Made by a program: the position numbers and the translations under genes. The notes under the pieces were generated by a model. The model did not search any database and was not told where the DNA came from. It saw only the letters and a list, made by a program, of their open reading frames with translations. Shown here piece after piece: positions 17,946 to 26,738 of a stretch of DNA of 50,629 nt. Numbering within the stretch: the first letter of the stretch is position 1; every line of letters begins with the position of its first letter. This DNA comes from JBNJEM01 sp051745935. GTDB taxonomy: Bacteria; Planctomycetota; Planctomycetia; Pirellulales; Pirellulaceae. Location of the stretch: assembly GCA_051745935.1 (NCBI GenBank), contig JBNJEM010000002.1, positions 1-50,629 of the forward strand, given 5' to 3'.

Positions 17946-18743
17946 GTGGCCGAAGTGGACTTAAAAGGGAACGTGGCGTTGGTTACCGGCGGAAGCCTGG
18001 GGATCGGACGCGCGACGTGTGTCGCGCTCGGGCGGGCTGGCGCGCACGTGGCCGTGAACTACCGAACCCATGAGCTGGAAGCCGAAGAAGTGGCCCAGGC
18101 GGTGCGCGATGGCGGATCGCGGGCCATGCTGGTTCCGGGCGACACGGCGGACCAGCAAGCGGTGGAGCAAATTGTTGCTCGGGTCGTCGAGCATTTCGGC
18201 AAATTGGACATTCTGGTCGTTAACGCGGCGTACAGTGCCCGCGAGCCGTTCGTGGAAGCGCGGATGGACGGGTTTCGGCGCACCATTGATGTCACCATGT
18301 GGGGGGCTTTTTATCCGCTTCGAGCGACGGCGGCCGAAATGATTCGGTGGGGGACGCCAGGGACCATTGTGCTGGTAAGTTCACCGCACGCGAACATCCC
18401 CGTGGCCGGTTCCATGGCCTACAACATGGCCAAGGCCGCCGTGGAAGCCATGGCTAAAACGGCCGCGTTGGAGCTGGCGAGCCATCAGATTCGAGTCAAC
18501 GTGATCCAACCGGGCTGGGTGGACACGCCGGGACAGCGGAAGATGGCTTCCGAGGAAACCTTGCTGTGGGCCGGGCGACGAATTCCCGCGGGGCGTCTTG
18601 GAACGCCCGAGGAAATGGCCCATGCGATCCTGTTTCTCTGCGACCCGCACAACGAGTACATCACCGGATCGGTGTTGCGGGTGGACGGCGGGATTACCCT
18701 TCCCTGGTGGGCTGGCGATGCCGACGCCCCGAAAATGGATTGA
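17946..18743 (+). CDS. Short-chain dehydrogenase/reductase (SDR)
   Basis: NAD(P)-dependent oxidoreductase of the classical SDR type, 265 residues, cytoplasmic. Cofactor motif TGGSLGIG is at 14-21, the NAA motif at 93-95, and the catalytic triad is complete: Ser145/146, Tyr159 and Lys163 (AYNMAKAA). The PGWVDTPG and TGSVLRVDGG segments are typical of the FabG/glucose dehydrogenase branch. The start is GTG at 17946, with GAAGGA some 13 bases upstream. It stands alone, with repeats after its stop, so the substrate cannot be inferred. Confidence 0.93.
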   Translation: MAEVDLKGNVALVTGGSLGIGRATCVALGRAGAHVAVNYRTHELEAEEVAQAVRDGGSRAMLVPGDTADQQAVEQIVARVVEHFGKLDILVVNAAYSAREPFVEARMDGFRRTIDVTMWGAFYPLRATAAEMIRWGTPGTIVLVSSPHANIPVAGSMAYNMAKAAVEAMAKTAALELASHQIRVNVIQPGWVDTPGQRKMASEETLLWAGRRIPAGRLGTPEEMAHAILFLCDPHNEYITGSVLRVDGGITLPWWAGDADAPKMD

Positions 18744-18772
18744 ACACGGGCCCGTCGATGGTTGTCGGGTTT

Positions 18773-18820
18773 CGCGTCGGGCAGGTTGCCACCCGGACAA
18801 ATCCGACCGCCCGAAGTATA
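18773..18820 (-). repeat. 100-bp REP-like repeat, partial copy
   Basis: Only the first ~48 bp of the element are left, inverted (GCGTCGGGCAGGTTGCCACC then CGGACAAATCCGACCGCC). It lies 20 bp from the MITE-like element at 18840, so the two families were inserted next to each other or one cut the other. Confidence 0.6.
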
Positions 18821-18839
18821 GAAGTCCGTCCCAAGATAG

Positions 18840-19125
18840 ACCCTATTGTTGCATAAAGACGGCGTAGGACGGGTCTCCAGGCCCGTCTTTTACAGCGCAT
18901 AAATGTCTTTTTGCGGTTGTTTGAAGATCTCACATTTCGTGAGATCCGCGGACACCAGATCAAGTACGATTTCGTACTTGAAAAGACGGGCCTGGAGACC
19001 CGTCCTACATATAAAGACGGGCCTGGAGACCCGTCCTACATATAAGGGCGGGCCTGGAGACCCGTCCTACATATAAGGACGGGCCTGGAGACCCGTCCTA
19101 CATATACTGTTTGCAACGTTAGGAT
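18840..19125 (+). repeat. MITE-like palindromic element, copy 2, with internal 31-bp x4 array
   Basis: Same element as 8318-8510: the left ~145 bp are identical or nearly so, including the terminal ACCCTATTGTTGCA, the left 27-bp arm and both small hairpins. The right arm is amplified into four tandem units with a period of exactly 31 bp (phase points at 18991, 19022, 19053 and 19084), each containing GGGCCTGGAGACCCGTCCTA. The right end matches copy 1 (TGCAACGTTAGG at 19112-19123). The units are adjacent with no spacers, so this is not CRISPR. Confidence 0.82.
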
Positions 19126-19225
19126 AGAGTACGGCCGCTCTCCGGCGGGGACGCCGCCGACGGCCTCGGCGGGCCAATCGTACGTTCGGCCCCGTCCTCT
19201 CCGACGGCTGCCAAGGGCGTCTCCT

Positions 19226-19368
19226 AAGGAACGGCTCACGAATAATTGCGGCGTTTTTCGGAGGGTGGCACTTTCCTGAGCGAGCGGCAAGACGCGTTTT
19301 CTCTCCAAAAAACGAGGATCGCGAGCGGAGCCAGTGTGCCGGACGATTCGGAGGCACGTTGAATTGCG
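19226..19368 (+). repeat. 140-bp dispersed repeat, member of an inverted pair
   Basis: The reverse complement of 26818-26965 aligns along the whole length, with runs such as TTTTTCGGAGGGTGGCACT, TGAGCGAGCGGCAAGACGCG and TCGCGAGCGGAGCCAGTGT shared. Overall identity is roughly 75-80 per cent by eye. Confidence 0.65.
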
Positions 19369-19388
19369 AAGTTATTCTTGAGCGAGCG

Positions 19389-20804
19389 CTAAGGACCGGG
19401 GCTGACCGGTGAGTTGGACCCGGCGGGCGAACTCGCCGCGGACCTTTCGCCTAGCCAGTCGGAGCGTTGCGTTTCGTTCATGGGCGTCCATGTACGTGAC
19501 CAGCGATTACTGATGGCCATGTGCAGCACCTCCAGCCTTTGCTTGTGGACCACAACCAGTATCTTTTTCCACGCCGCGCGGCCCACGAATATCCAGACGG
19601 TTCTGGACTCCGCCATCTTCCACCGGCCGAGTTTCCCCAGCTTCGGGTAGCAGGAAAGCAACCAGGCCAGCCGCGGGTTGTCGCTGGAAATCGCTGTTAG
19701 TTCTCGACAGGCGCAACACCGCCCATTGACAATGGCTCGAGGACTGACTCGTTGTTGGCATAACGAACAAGTCTCCAGGACCGATGCGCGGACTTGCGTC
19801 CCCGTGCACGGGCACTCCCGCAAATACTCCGGCAGTACCCGGGCTTGGGTGACCGCGCAGGTGCGCAATTCGTTTTCCACCACCTTCCGTGACGACTCGG
19901 CGCACCGGGCAACGGCTTCAGCCACGGTAATATGCCCGTCGTCGGTGGCTGCTAAATGATACGAGGAACGGTTGCTTAACGGACATTCATAAGGCGGCGG
20001 CAAACAGCGTCGATCGACTAACATGCGGCCCCACCCCGAAAAAGAGACCTCGGCGGTAGCCTTCCCAATGGAAAACGCGAGTTTGCCCTCGGCATGCTTA
20101 CACCAGACAACCGTGACCGCTATCAGGGAGGTTGCTGGGTTACCCTCCAGGCCCTCGAATTGCTGGCGAGTCACCTGAGTCCAGTTTCGAACCAGCTCGG
20201 CATCTATTCGAGGGGGCCGCTTGCCAAGCAGCACCACGTTGTTCAGGCCCAACGATTCCCTCAACTCCGCATCCACCAACTCACCCTCACTGTTTCCATA
20301 ACAGTGAACCACCCGGGCCTCCCCTTCTGCTGGTTCCGACCGCAGATACGAGAGCCGCAAGAAGGGACGATCCTCCAACCGGCATCCCGCCAAACGCATA
20401 TGACCGTTGTCCACGGTGTACTGGGCAAAAAGATGCTCCGCCAGCTCGTGCACGCTCAACGGCTGCCTGGCCGCGGCCGCGTGAAGTGGGCCCCCCACCT
20501 GACGCAATTCGCCCAGCAACCATCGAGCCAACGGGGATTGCCACGTGGCATGTTCAACGGGATCGAAAGCCTCCGTTTCTTCAGCCACGCTTTTGTCGAA
20601 GGTAAATCGCCAACCATCCGCGGCAGCATAACGGTGCGCGGGCGCCGAGCCGGCATCCCCAGGCCCCTCGGGGACCACGATTTGGTACACGCCATTGCCT
20701 CGCGCGTGCACGCGCAACCCAAGAGCCCTCAGCAGCCATAACATGAACTCACGCGATGCGCTGTCCAGGGTATCCGGCAATTTGTGATCGTTCGCTCGAT
20801 TCAC
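19389..20804 (-). CDS. Uncharacterised Cys-rich protein (possible zinc-binding region)
   Basis: 471 residues, start GTG at 20804 preceded by AGGG at suitable spacing. No family recognised with certainty. The first half (about 60-200) mixes alpha and beta character and has a segment (RFTFDKSVAEETEAFDPVEH) that reminds me of the tail regions of SNF2/RapA-type helicases; this is a weak impression. The segment from about 310 to 375 is rich in paired cysteines (CPCTGTQ, CSLCQQ, CCACREL), which looks like one or two zinc ribbons. The C-terminal part is basic with several Trp, then a low-complexity S/P/G tail. No membrane segment. Codon structure and length support a real gene. It stands alone between repeats. 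Confidence 0.72.
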   Translation of the reverse strand: MNRANDHKLPDTLDSASREFMLWLLRALGLRVHARGNGVYQIVVPEGPGDAGSAPAHRYAAADGWRFTFDKSVAEETEAFDPVEHATWQSPLARWLLGELRQVGGPLHAAAARQPLSVHELAEHLFAQYTVDNGHMRLAGCRLEDRPFLRLSYLRSEPAEGEARVVHCYGNSEGELVDAELRESLGLNNVVLLGKRPPRIDAELVRNWTQVTRQQFEGLEGNPATSLIAVTVVWCKHAEGKLAFSIGKATAEVSFSGWGRMLVDRRCLPPPYECPLSNRSSYHLAATDDGHITVAEAVARCAESSRKVVENELRTCAVTQARVLPEYLRECPCTGTQVRASVLETCSLCQQRVSPRAIVNGRCCACRELTAISSDNPRLAWLLSCYPKLGKLGRWKMAESRTVWIFVGRAAWKKILVVVHKQRLEVLHMAISNRWSRTWTPMNETQRSDWLGERSAASSPAGSNSPVSPGP

Positions 20805-21367
20805 TCAAATAACCCTTTGGCCCCACCCCGGCTTGGTTTGGTTTGATTCCTTGTCGGCGCGCCAGAAACAACCGCTCGCGGATGATTCTCTCCGCCGCGA
20901 GTCCGACCAACGGGAGGACGGCTTGCGTCGGGCGGCTTTCCATCCGGACACATCCGACCGCCTGAAATATGGGGTGGGCCTTGCCGCCCGCCTGAAAGAC
21001 GCCGTGCATGAGTGCCCATCCCCACGGGTGGATTGATTTCTCGCCGCCGCCTTGCGAAACAGTTCGCCCCGCCGCACGCCTCCCTGTTTACCATCATCGA
21101 CGGGAGGCCCCATCATCATACACGATCTCGGCACATTCCGACCAATCAATCAGCAATCGGCGACGAAAACACTGGGCCTCTCGCCGTATAATACACACAT
21201 AACATACAAACCATGCCATTTCGAGGAGCCGGGAAATCCGTGATACGGAATTTCGCGACAAACTCTCAACCGGAGAAGGATCGCCGGCACGCCTTCCCCC
21301 CGACCGTTTTCCACTGGCTAGACCCGTCGCGGAAATCGGAGTCCGTCTCCTCTCGCTTCCAGCGCTC
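20805..21367. other. Intergenic gap with one repeat copy
   Basis: 563 bp; contains the inverted 100-bp repeat at 20871-20970. A TATAAT string at about 21188 on the plus strand has no matching -35 and no gene behind it. No gene seen. Confidence 0.5.
20871..20970 (-). repeat. 100-bp REP-like repeat, copy 2 (inverted)
   Basis: Full-length copy in reverse orientation, recognisable by GAGTCCGACCAACGGGAGGA followed by CGGCTTGCGTCGGGCGGC and the CCGCCTGAAATAT end. Confidence 0.8.
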
Positions 21368-22180
21368 TTACACTTTCTCGAGCACACAGACCACATCCTC
21401 CGTGGTGGCGGTGATTGGTGTCTGTTCACGAAGGTTATAGGAGAAGTCGTGAACGGCCCTGATTTCAAAGGAGGCCACTTTCTCAACCAGTTCGCGGAAT
21501 TGGGGCCACGTGTAAGTGCGAAATTGGATTTCGTCATTCAGACGCAGATGTCGCGTGGGGGTGTAAACATCATAAGTCATGCCACAGTGCTCGGTACGGA
21601 GAACCGCGTCTCGTTTTCGCGTCCACAGCCGTGTGTTGACGACCAAATGCCCCCGTCGAGCGGACCAACATTCCTCGTCCGTTGCCTTGCCCCGGGCCGG
21701 TATTAGATGGAACCCCAGGATGTAAAGCCCCCCGCGACGGAGCCCCGAGGCCATTCTTTCCAGGTGCCGACACGCACTTGTCTCATCCGGCAAGTGCCGG
21801 AAACTGTTGATCATGTTATAGGCTGCGTCAACCGGTCGACGCAACTGGAAATCGGTCATGTCCCCCACCCACGCCGTGGGCGGCAGTCCATGCCGTGTCA
21901 GCCGCGCATTGCAGTACGCCACGGCTCGCGGATTCAAATCCAGCCCCGAGATGTCAAACCCTGCCTTGCCAAGCCGATAGAGTAGCCGCCCCGTGCCACA
22001 GGCGGGTTCGAAGACCCGATCCACCGGCCCTTCCGCGTATTGCTTGAAGGTCCCCCGCAAAAAATCGAATTCCGCTTTCCAATCCGAACCGTACACGAGA
22101 TCATAGTACTGTGGATAATCATAAACGTTGGCCTGCAGGATTTCCATGACGCTCTTCCCTTCCCTCGTCTTGCTCGCCAT
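21368..22180 (-). CDS. Class I SAM-dependent methyltransferase
   Basis: About 270 residues. ATG at 22180 is chosen because AAGGAG lies nine bases upstream and because the family-like part (NVYDYPQYYDLVYGSDWKAE) follows soon after; the open frame reaches 22402 but the extra part is not protein-like. Motif I is VFEPACGTGRLLYRL, with GLDLNPRAVAYC as the acidic motif after beta 2 and GDMTDF as motif III. The C-terminal half carries beta strands typical of small-molecule methyltransferases. The acceptor is unknown. The gene is divergent from the membrane protein at 22480. Confidence 0.88.
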   Translation of the reverse strand: MASKTREGKSVMEILQANVYDYPQYYDLVYGSDWKAEFDFLRGTFKQYAEGPVDRVFEPACGTGRLLYRLGKAGFDISGLDLNPRAVAYCNARLTRHGLPPTAWVGDMTDFQLRRPVDAAYNMINSFRHLPDETSACRHLERMASGLRRGGLYILGFHLIPARGKATDEECWSARRGHLVVNTRLWTRKRDAVLRTEHCGMTYDVYTPTRHLRLNDEIQFRTYTWPQFRELVEKVASFEIRAVHDFSYNLREQTPITATTEDVVCVLEKV

Positions 22181-22395
22181 TGAGTACGCTCCTTGGAGGG
22201 GCGTCGCCCGGCCAAAGAGGGCTTGCGCCCCCCCCAAACCGGGCCGCGATCCGCCACGTGCCGGGACCTCGAACCGCACTTTGTCTTCACGCCAGCTTTT
22301 GCCCCTGGTACGGATCATAACGAGCATGCCGATACTTGTGTCCCAACTCATGGACATACGCCAACTTAGGAGCAGCCGGCCGATCGAGCGATAGC

Positions 22396-22424
22396 TTGAC
22401 ATCCCATACCACCCAGTTTATCAT
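22396..22424 (+). promoter_or_regulatory. Sigma70-type promoter for the 22480 gene
   Basis: TTGACA (22396-22401), a 17-bp spacer and TATCAT (22419-22424). Transcription would start near 22431, leaving a leader of about 50 nt before the ATG at 22480. This is the best match to the consensus that I found ahead of a protein gene here. Confidence 0.6.
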
Positions 22425-22479
22425 CAAGCCATGAGAATCAACTCGTAAGTGCCCCCTTTCTAGACGATGTGGTACGCAC

Positions 22480-24018
22480 ATGATCGCTTTGCTTATCGGC
22501 GTTTTCCTACTGATTTTGTTTATCGTCGCCGTGATCCTGTCCGCCTCCACGTGGCGCGGGTGGCACATTGCCGCGACGTGTCTCACGTTCCTGGCGACCC
22601 TCGGGTTCCTAATCCTGGCCTCGTTGTCGCAGAAAACGCATGCCAAATGGCGCGGGGAATATGCCGACCTCGAGGAGCGATTGGCTGAAGCGGAGGCCCT
22701 CGGGGTCAAGTTGGAAATTGGGGATCCGAGACGCGTGCAATCCGAGGAGCCGTCGGTGAACGCGCTGCAAGAGCGGCTGAGTCGACTGCTGTTGGACCGT
22801 GGGCGCGTGTGGCGGCGATGCGTCGCGCCAAACCCGCCGCAAGACGGTCGGATTGTGATTTCCACCATACCGCTTAAGCCGGATGGAACGCCTAGCGATC
22901 CCAATGCCGCCGAGGATAACGGCCTCGAAAACGACATGATTTTATATGGGTTTCACGAATCGCGGGTCGCTCTTGGCCCGGAAGAGGGGGCGGAGCAGGT
23001 CTTCGCGCCGGTCGTGTACATGGGCGAATTTCAGGTCGTGGACGCTCAGCCCAATCAGGTCACACTCACGCCAACCATGCCTTTGGACGGCGAGCAGAGG
23101 CGGTTGTTCAGCGACACGAGCGCGTCCTGGGCCTTGTATGAAATGATGCCCGCGGACTCGCACCGCATCTTCTCCGAGGAAGACACGGTCGGTCGGCTGC
23201 TGGACAACACGATGGAACAGCCCGTGTTCGGCAAAATGGACGAGCAGCGGGTCCGCCAGATGTTTGCCACCGTGACGGGACTCGCGCCGGATGCGCCCAG
23301 GGTCACCCAGCTGGTGGAACCTTATCTCAAGGACGGCAAAGCCGCCACGGATCGGGATATGAACCTTTACCCCACCAATATCTGGCAGAAGCTGGAGTTT
23401 GAAAAAGAGCACGCCGTCCAAGTGGATAGCAGCAACCCCGACATGGGAGTCGAGGGGACGTTCTTTGATCACAGTGGGTATGCGGTCGCCTCCCCGTTGC
23501 GCCGCGGCGAAGGGGACCAGGATCTTCAACCCGCGATCTTGCAGGAGAATGACATCGGACTGTTCCCTTACGGCCACAGTGAAAACAGACAACAGGTGGA
23601 CCGGCTGGTGGAGGAAGAAATCTGCCGGAAAATTGGCCCCATCTATGTCCGCTCGCTGCGGGATTATGAAGAAGCATTTCACAATATCCAACGGCGATTC
23701 ATCCAAGGGAAACAAGATATCGCCGAGGCGAACCGAAACATCGAACGCCTCGAGACCGCGATCAGCAAGGCGCAGGAGCAAGTTGCGTATCGACAGGGCG
23801 AGCAGGAAAAGCTGGAGGAAGATGAAACTGGGTTTGATCGCGACAACACAAAAATGGGGCAGCTCGTGGACGCCCTGGAGGCTCAAAAGGCCGCGCTGAG
23901 TCAAGAGCTCAGTGATCTTCACAAAACCAACCTGGCCCTGAGCCGGCAATTGGCGATATTCAGCGCTAAGCTGACCGAAGAAATCAATCGGCGCGCGGCC
24001 AATGTGGCGGCAAATTAG
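22480..24018 (+). CDS. Membrane-anchored protein with C-terminal coiled coil, function unknown
   Basis: 512 residues. Two hydrophobic helices at about 2-22 and 30-50 form an N-terminal membrane hairpin; a short E/A/L-rich helix follows (55-75). The middle part (about 100-400) is soluble and acidic, with no motif that I can name. From about 400 to the C-terminus there is a long heptad-like coiled coil (IQRRFIQGKQDIAEANRNIE, then further E/Q/K-rich repeats). The layout suggests a structural or scaffold protein of the cell envelope. I believe it has relatives only in planctomycetes, but cannot check. It has its own promoter, stands alone, and lacks a strong ribosome binding site. Confidence 0.78.
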   Translation: MIALLIGVFLLILFIVAVILSASTWRGWHIAATCLTFLATLGFLILASLSQKTHAKWRGEYADLEERLAEAEALGVKLEIGDPRRVQSEEPSVNALQERLSRLLLDRGRVWRRCVAPNPPQDGRIVISTIPLKPDGTPSDPNAAEDNGLENDMILYGFHESRVALGPEEGAEQVFAPVVYMGEFQVVDAQPNQVTLTPTMPLDGEQRRLFSDTSASWALYEMMPADSHRIFSEEDTVGRLLDNTMEQPVFGKMDEQRVRQMFATVTGLAPDAPRVTQLVEPYLKDGKAATDRDMNLYPTNIWQKLEFEKEHAVQVDSSNPDMGVEGTFFDHSGYAVASPLRRGEGDQDLQPAILQENDIGLFPYGHSENRQQVDRLVEEEICRKIGPIYVRSLRDYEEAFHNIQRRFIQGKQDIAEANRNIERLETAISKAQEQVAYRQGEQEKLEEDETGFDRDNTKMGQLVDALEAQKAALSQELSDLHKTNLALSRQLAIFSAKLTEEINRRAANVAAN

Positions 24019-24483
24019 CCGTCCGGATTGGTGGCTTGCCGTCGTCTTCGGCGTCGCGCATCCGCCGCGCCTGCCCAAACATCGGTTTCGGATAACGAGC
24101 GAGCGGCGGATTGGTTCGGCGGAGTCGATGTTCGTTTCACGCCTTCGGCCCCAATGACGAGCCCCTCCCTTCCCAGAAGTCAAGCCTCATCCGGGAGGCC
24201 AGCGAGACACCTTGCCGAAATCGGGGGTTTCCGTACAATCCATTCGGGCCGAACGAGAGCAGACGACCGGAACAGCCGGCATGAAAGGGAAGGTTCGCGT
24301 GGAATTCCCGGCGATACGAGCTCTCCGCCGCCGAGCATGGAACGGCCGCTCCGCGGCCGCGGATGATAAGGACATCTCACCGGCCCGAGAAGCGTGGTGG
24401 GACCAGGTGTTTGCCGGTGGGACCAGGCGAAAACTTCCCTCGCGGGTCGCTGCGAAATGAACCCCAGATGAGATCGTGCAAGT
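24019..24483. other. Intergenic gap, 465 bp, no gene seen
   Basis: Between two co-oriented genes. No repeat copy, hairpin with T-run, or protein-like frame was found. It should carry the promoter of the rhomboid gene. Confidence 0.4.
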
Positions 24484-25359
24484 ATGGGCATTTACGATCG
24501 AGATTACTATCAAAACGATTACGGCCAACGGGGGTTTTCCTTCAGTGGCCAGCAACGGATGATGGTCACCAACGTGGTGATCGTGACCGTGGCCGTTTTT
24601 ATCCTCGATACGTTGGCGGGCAGGAGCGTTAGTGATTTTCTGGCATTGGAGCCCTTGTTCTATCGCCAACCATGGAAATTCTACCAGCTGCTAAGCTACG
24701 GCTTTGTCCATGCCGGTGTTTGGCATGTTGGCTTCAACATGTTGCTACTCTGGATGTTTGGCCGCGTCATTGAAGAGCGTTGGGGACGGCATGAGTTTCT
24801 TCTCTTCTACCTGATCGCCATTGTTTTTTCCGGATCAGTATGGCTCGTTGCGGACAATCTCTCGTATTTCTTCAGCCAAACGCCAACGGGCGGCTTGCTT
24901 CCCCTTGTGGGCGCCTCGGGCGGAGTCGTTGCGGTCTTTATCATCTTCGTCCTCTACTACCCCAAGCAGACGGTATACCTTTGGGGGCTGATCGCGATGC
25001 CGGCCTGGGTCATTGGGGCCGTCTTGATTGGCATTAATTTGTTCCAAGGAATCGCTGGAACGGCGGGGAACACGGCCTGGCAGGCACACTTAGGGGGCGC
25101 CGCCTTTGCCTTCCTCTATCTTCACTTCGGCTGGAGTTTCAATCGGCTTCTGTCGAGCCGCGGCTGGTCCAATTGGAAATTTCCTCGTCGTGGCCCCAAA
25201 CTCCGCGTTCACAACCCCGATGACGATCTTGGCGATCTAGCAGCCGAAGCCGATCGGATTTTGGACAAAGTCCATCGGCAGGGCGAACAGAGTCTGACGG
25301 GGCGGGAGCGAAAAACGCTGGAGAAATATAGTCGCCGTGTACGCGACCAACGGCGCTAG
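24484..25359 (+). CDS. Rhomboid family intramembrane serine protease
   Basis: 291 residues with six predicted membrane helices between about 27 and 215. The catalytic serine is in GASG (Ser145), the catalytic histidine is His202 (AWQAHLGG), and the His81/Asn85 pair (HVGFNMLLLW) that stabilises the oxyanion is present, so the enzyme should be active. The C-terminal cytoplasmic tail (about 235-291, DDDLGDLAAEADRILDKVHR then LTGRERKTLEKYSRR) is a separate charged helical module seen after rhomboid domains in planctomycetes and Bacteroidetes. Rhomboids cut membrane-spanning segments of other proteins; the substrate is unknown. Confidence 0.93.
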   Translation: MGIYDRDYYQNDYGQRGFSFSGQQRMMVTNVVIVTVAVFILDTLAGRSVSDFLALEPLFYRQPWKFYQLLSYGFVHAGVWHVGFNMLLLWMFGRVIEERWGRHEFLLFYLIAIVFSGSVWLVADNLSYFFSQTPTGGLLPLVGASGGVVAVFIIFVLYYPKQTVYLWGLIAMPAWVIGAVLIGINLFQGIAGTAGNTAWQAHLGGAAFAFLYLHFGWSFNRLLSSRGWSNWKFPRRGPKLRVHNPDDDLGDLAAEADRILDKVHRQGEQSLTGRERKTLEKYSRRVRDQRR

Positions 25360-25748
25360 CGGACACGCCGCCGCCTTGCTCGGCGGATCGTGACGCGTCT
25401 GACTCGTGGTGATGGTGGCTCCATCGCGGCGGACATTTTTTTGTCTCTCATCTTTTCGTCCAACGTGTAGCGTTTTATCGTGTCGTCGCGCAGCGATGAT
25501 CGATAAAACGCCGTAACTGTCATTTCAAGACAAAAACATGGCAGACAAAAACATGGCAGGTGACGGGCCCATGCTCGGCAACATCCTGACCTGAACGAAC
25601 TTCGCGGTTCAAAAAAACGCCGTGGCGAGCGGGATGGTGTTTTGTCATGGGCCAATCAGCAACCACGTCTCGACTCAAGTGCCGGCCCGAATCGTACTGA
25701 ACCTGCCGGCGAAACTCATGCCGCTCCCACTTCAGCACAGGTTGTTTT
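25360..25748. other. Intergenic gap with an inverted repeat and a tandem duplication
   Basis: A perfect 11-bp inverted repeat pairs 25470-25480 (GCGTTTTATCG) with 25501-25511 over a 20-nt loop. Just after it, the 15-mer GACAAAAACATGGCA occurs twice head to tail (25529-25558). A T-run at about 25437-25443 follows a weak hairpin (GATGG-TGGCT-CCATC) and may end the rhomboid transcript. No gene seen. Confidence 0.5.
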
Positions 25749-26738
25749 ATGTCGTCCAAGCAGCACGATTTCGGTCCAACGGCTAGTTGGGCGCATCTTG
25801 AACGTCGCGCCGAGTTGCTGCGGGCACTGCGGCGTTTTTTCGACCAGTATGGGTTTCTAGAAGTTGAAACTCCCCTGCTCTCGCACGACTCGATCGTCGA
25901 CCGGCACCTCGATCCGCTGTCCGTGCGGCTGTTTGACGACCCGCGCGAGCCAGAAAAAGGCTCGAGCATGTGGCTGCAAACGTCGCCCGAGTTCGGGATG
26001 AAGCGACTGGTAGCGGCCGGCGCGAAAGCCATCTACCAAATCACGCGGGCGTTTCGCGGGGGAGAAAAAGGACGACTACACAATCCGGAGTTTACCATCG
26101 TCGAGTGGTATCGAGCCGGTGATACCATGGGCGAGGGCATGGAACTCTTGGATGCGCTCGCCCAAGCCACGCTGGGGCGAGGCCCCGCCGAACGGCTGAG
26201 CTATGGCGAGGCGTTCCGCCGCCGGCTTGGCGTGGACCCGCATCGATGCTCGGTGAATCAGCTCAAAGAGCTCGCGTCGGACCTTGGCTGCACCCCACGG
26301 CCGTCCTGGGCCCCGGAAGATCGCGATACCTGGTTGGATTGGCTGTTGGTCTCGCACATCGAACCCGCATTGGGCCTGGAACATCCTGTCATCCTGTTCG
26401 ACTATCCGGCCAGCCAGGCCGCTTTGGCCCGAATCCGCCCGCATCCCGTGCCCGTGGCTGAACGGTTCGAGCTGTACGTGGATGGGGTTGAATTAGCGAA
26501 TGGCTACCATGAACTGCTCGATCCCGAGATTCTGGCCCAGCGGGCTCGCCAAGCCAATAGAGCTCGCACCGCCGACGGCAAATACCGCCTTCCGGCGGAA
26601 AGCCGATTGTTGGCGGCCATGCACCACGGGTTGCCTCCGTGTACCGGCGCGGCGCTGGGCTTTGACCGCTTGGTGATGGTGGCCGTCAAAGCGCAGCAAC
26701 TCAGTGAAGTGACGGCGTTCCCCATCGATCGCGCCTAA
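25749..26738 (+). CDS. epmA: EpmA-type (GenX/PoxA/YjeA) elongation factor P lysyl ligase
   Basis: 329 residues, resembling the catalytic core of class II lysyl-tRNA synthetase without the anticodon-binding domain, which is the EpmA layout. Motif 2 region is visible (ITRAFRGGEKGRLHNPEFTI in part), and motif 3 near the C-terminus (GAALGFDRLVM). EpmA attaches beta-lysine to a lysine of EF-P and so helps ribosomes through polyproline stretches. Neither efp nor epmB is in the window, so the exact activity is inferred from family. The start is ATG at 25749; 25870-25905 encodes the usual FLEVETPLLS N-terminal element. Confidence 0.88.
   Translation: MSSKQHDFGPTASWAHLERRAELLRALRRFFDQYGFLEVETPLLSHDSIVDRHLDPLSVRLFDDPREPEKGSSMWLQTSPEFGMKRLVAAGAKAIYQITRAFRGGEKGRLHNPEFTIVEWYRAGDTMGEGMELLDALAQATLGRGPAERLSYGEAFRRRLGVDPHRCSVNQLKELASDLGCTPRPSWAPEDRDTWLDWLLVSHIEPALGLEHPVILFDYPASQAALARIRPHPVPVAERFELYVDGVELANGYHELLDPEILAQRARQANRARTADGKYRLPAESRLLAAMHHGLPPCTGAALGFDRLVMVAVKAQQLSEVTAFPIDRA

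Larger units (their letters stand above)
18744..19388. other. Intergenic gap filled by three repeat copies
   Basis: Holds a partial 100-bp REP-like repeat (18773-18820), the expanded MITE-like element (18840-19125) and one member of an inverted repeat pair (19226-19368). No gene seen. Confidence 0.7.

Noticed and set aside
18982..19108. CRISPR array
   Set aside because: The four 31-bp units are directly adjacent with no spacers, and no cas gene is present.
21187..21192. Stand-alone TATAAT on the plus strand
   Set aside because: No -35 at the right distance and no plus-strand gene downstream.
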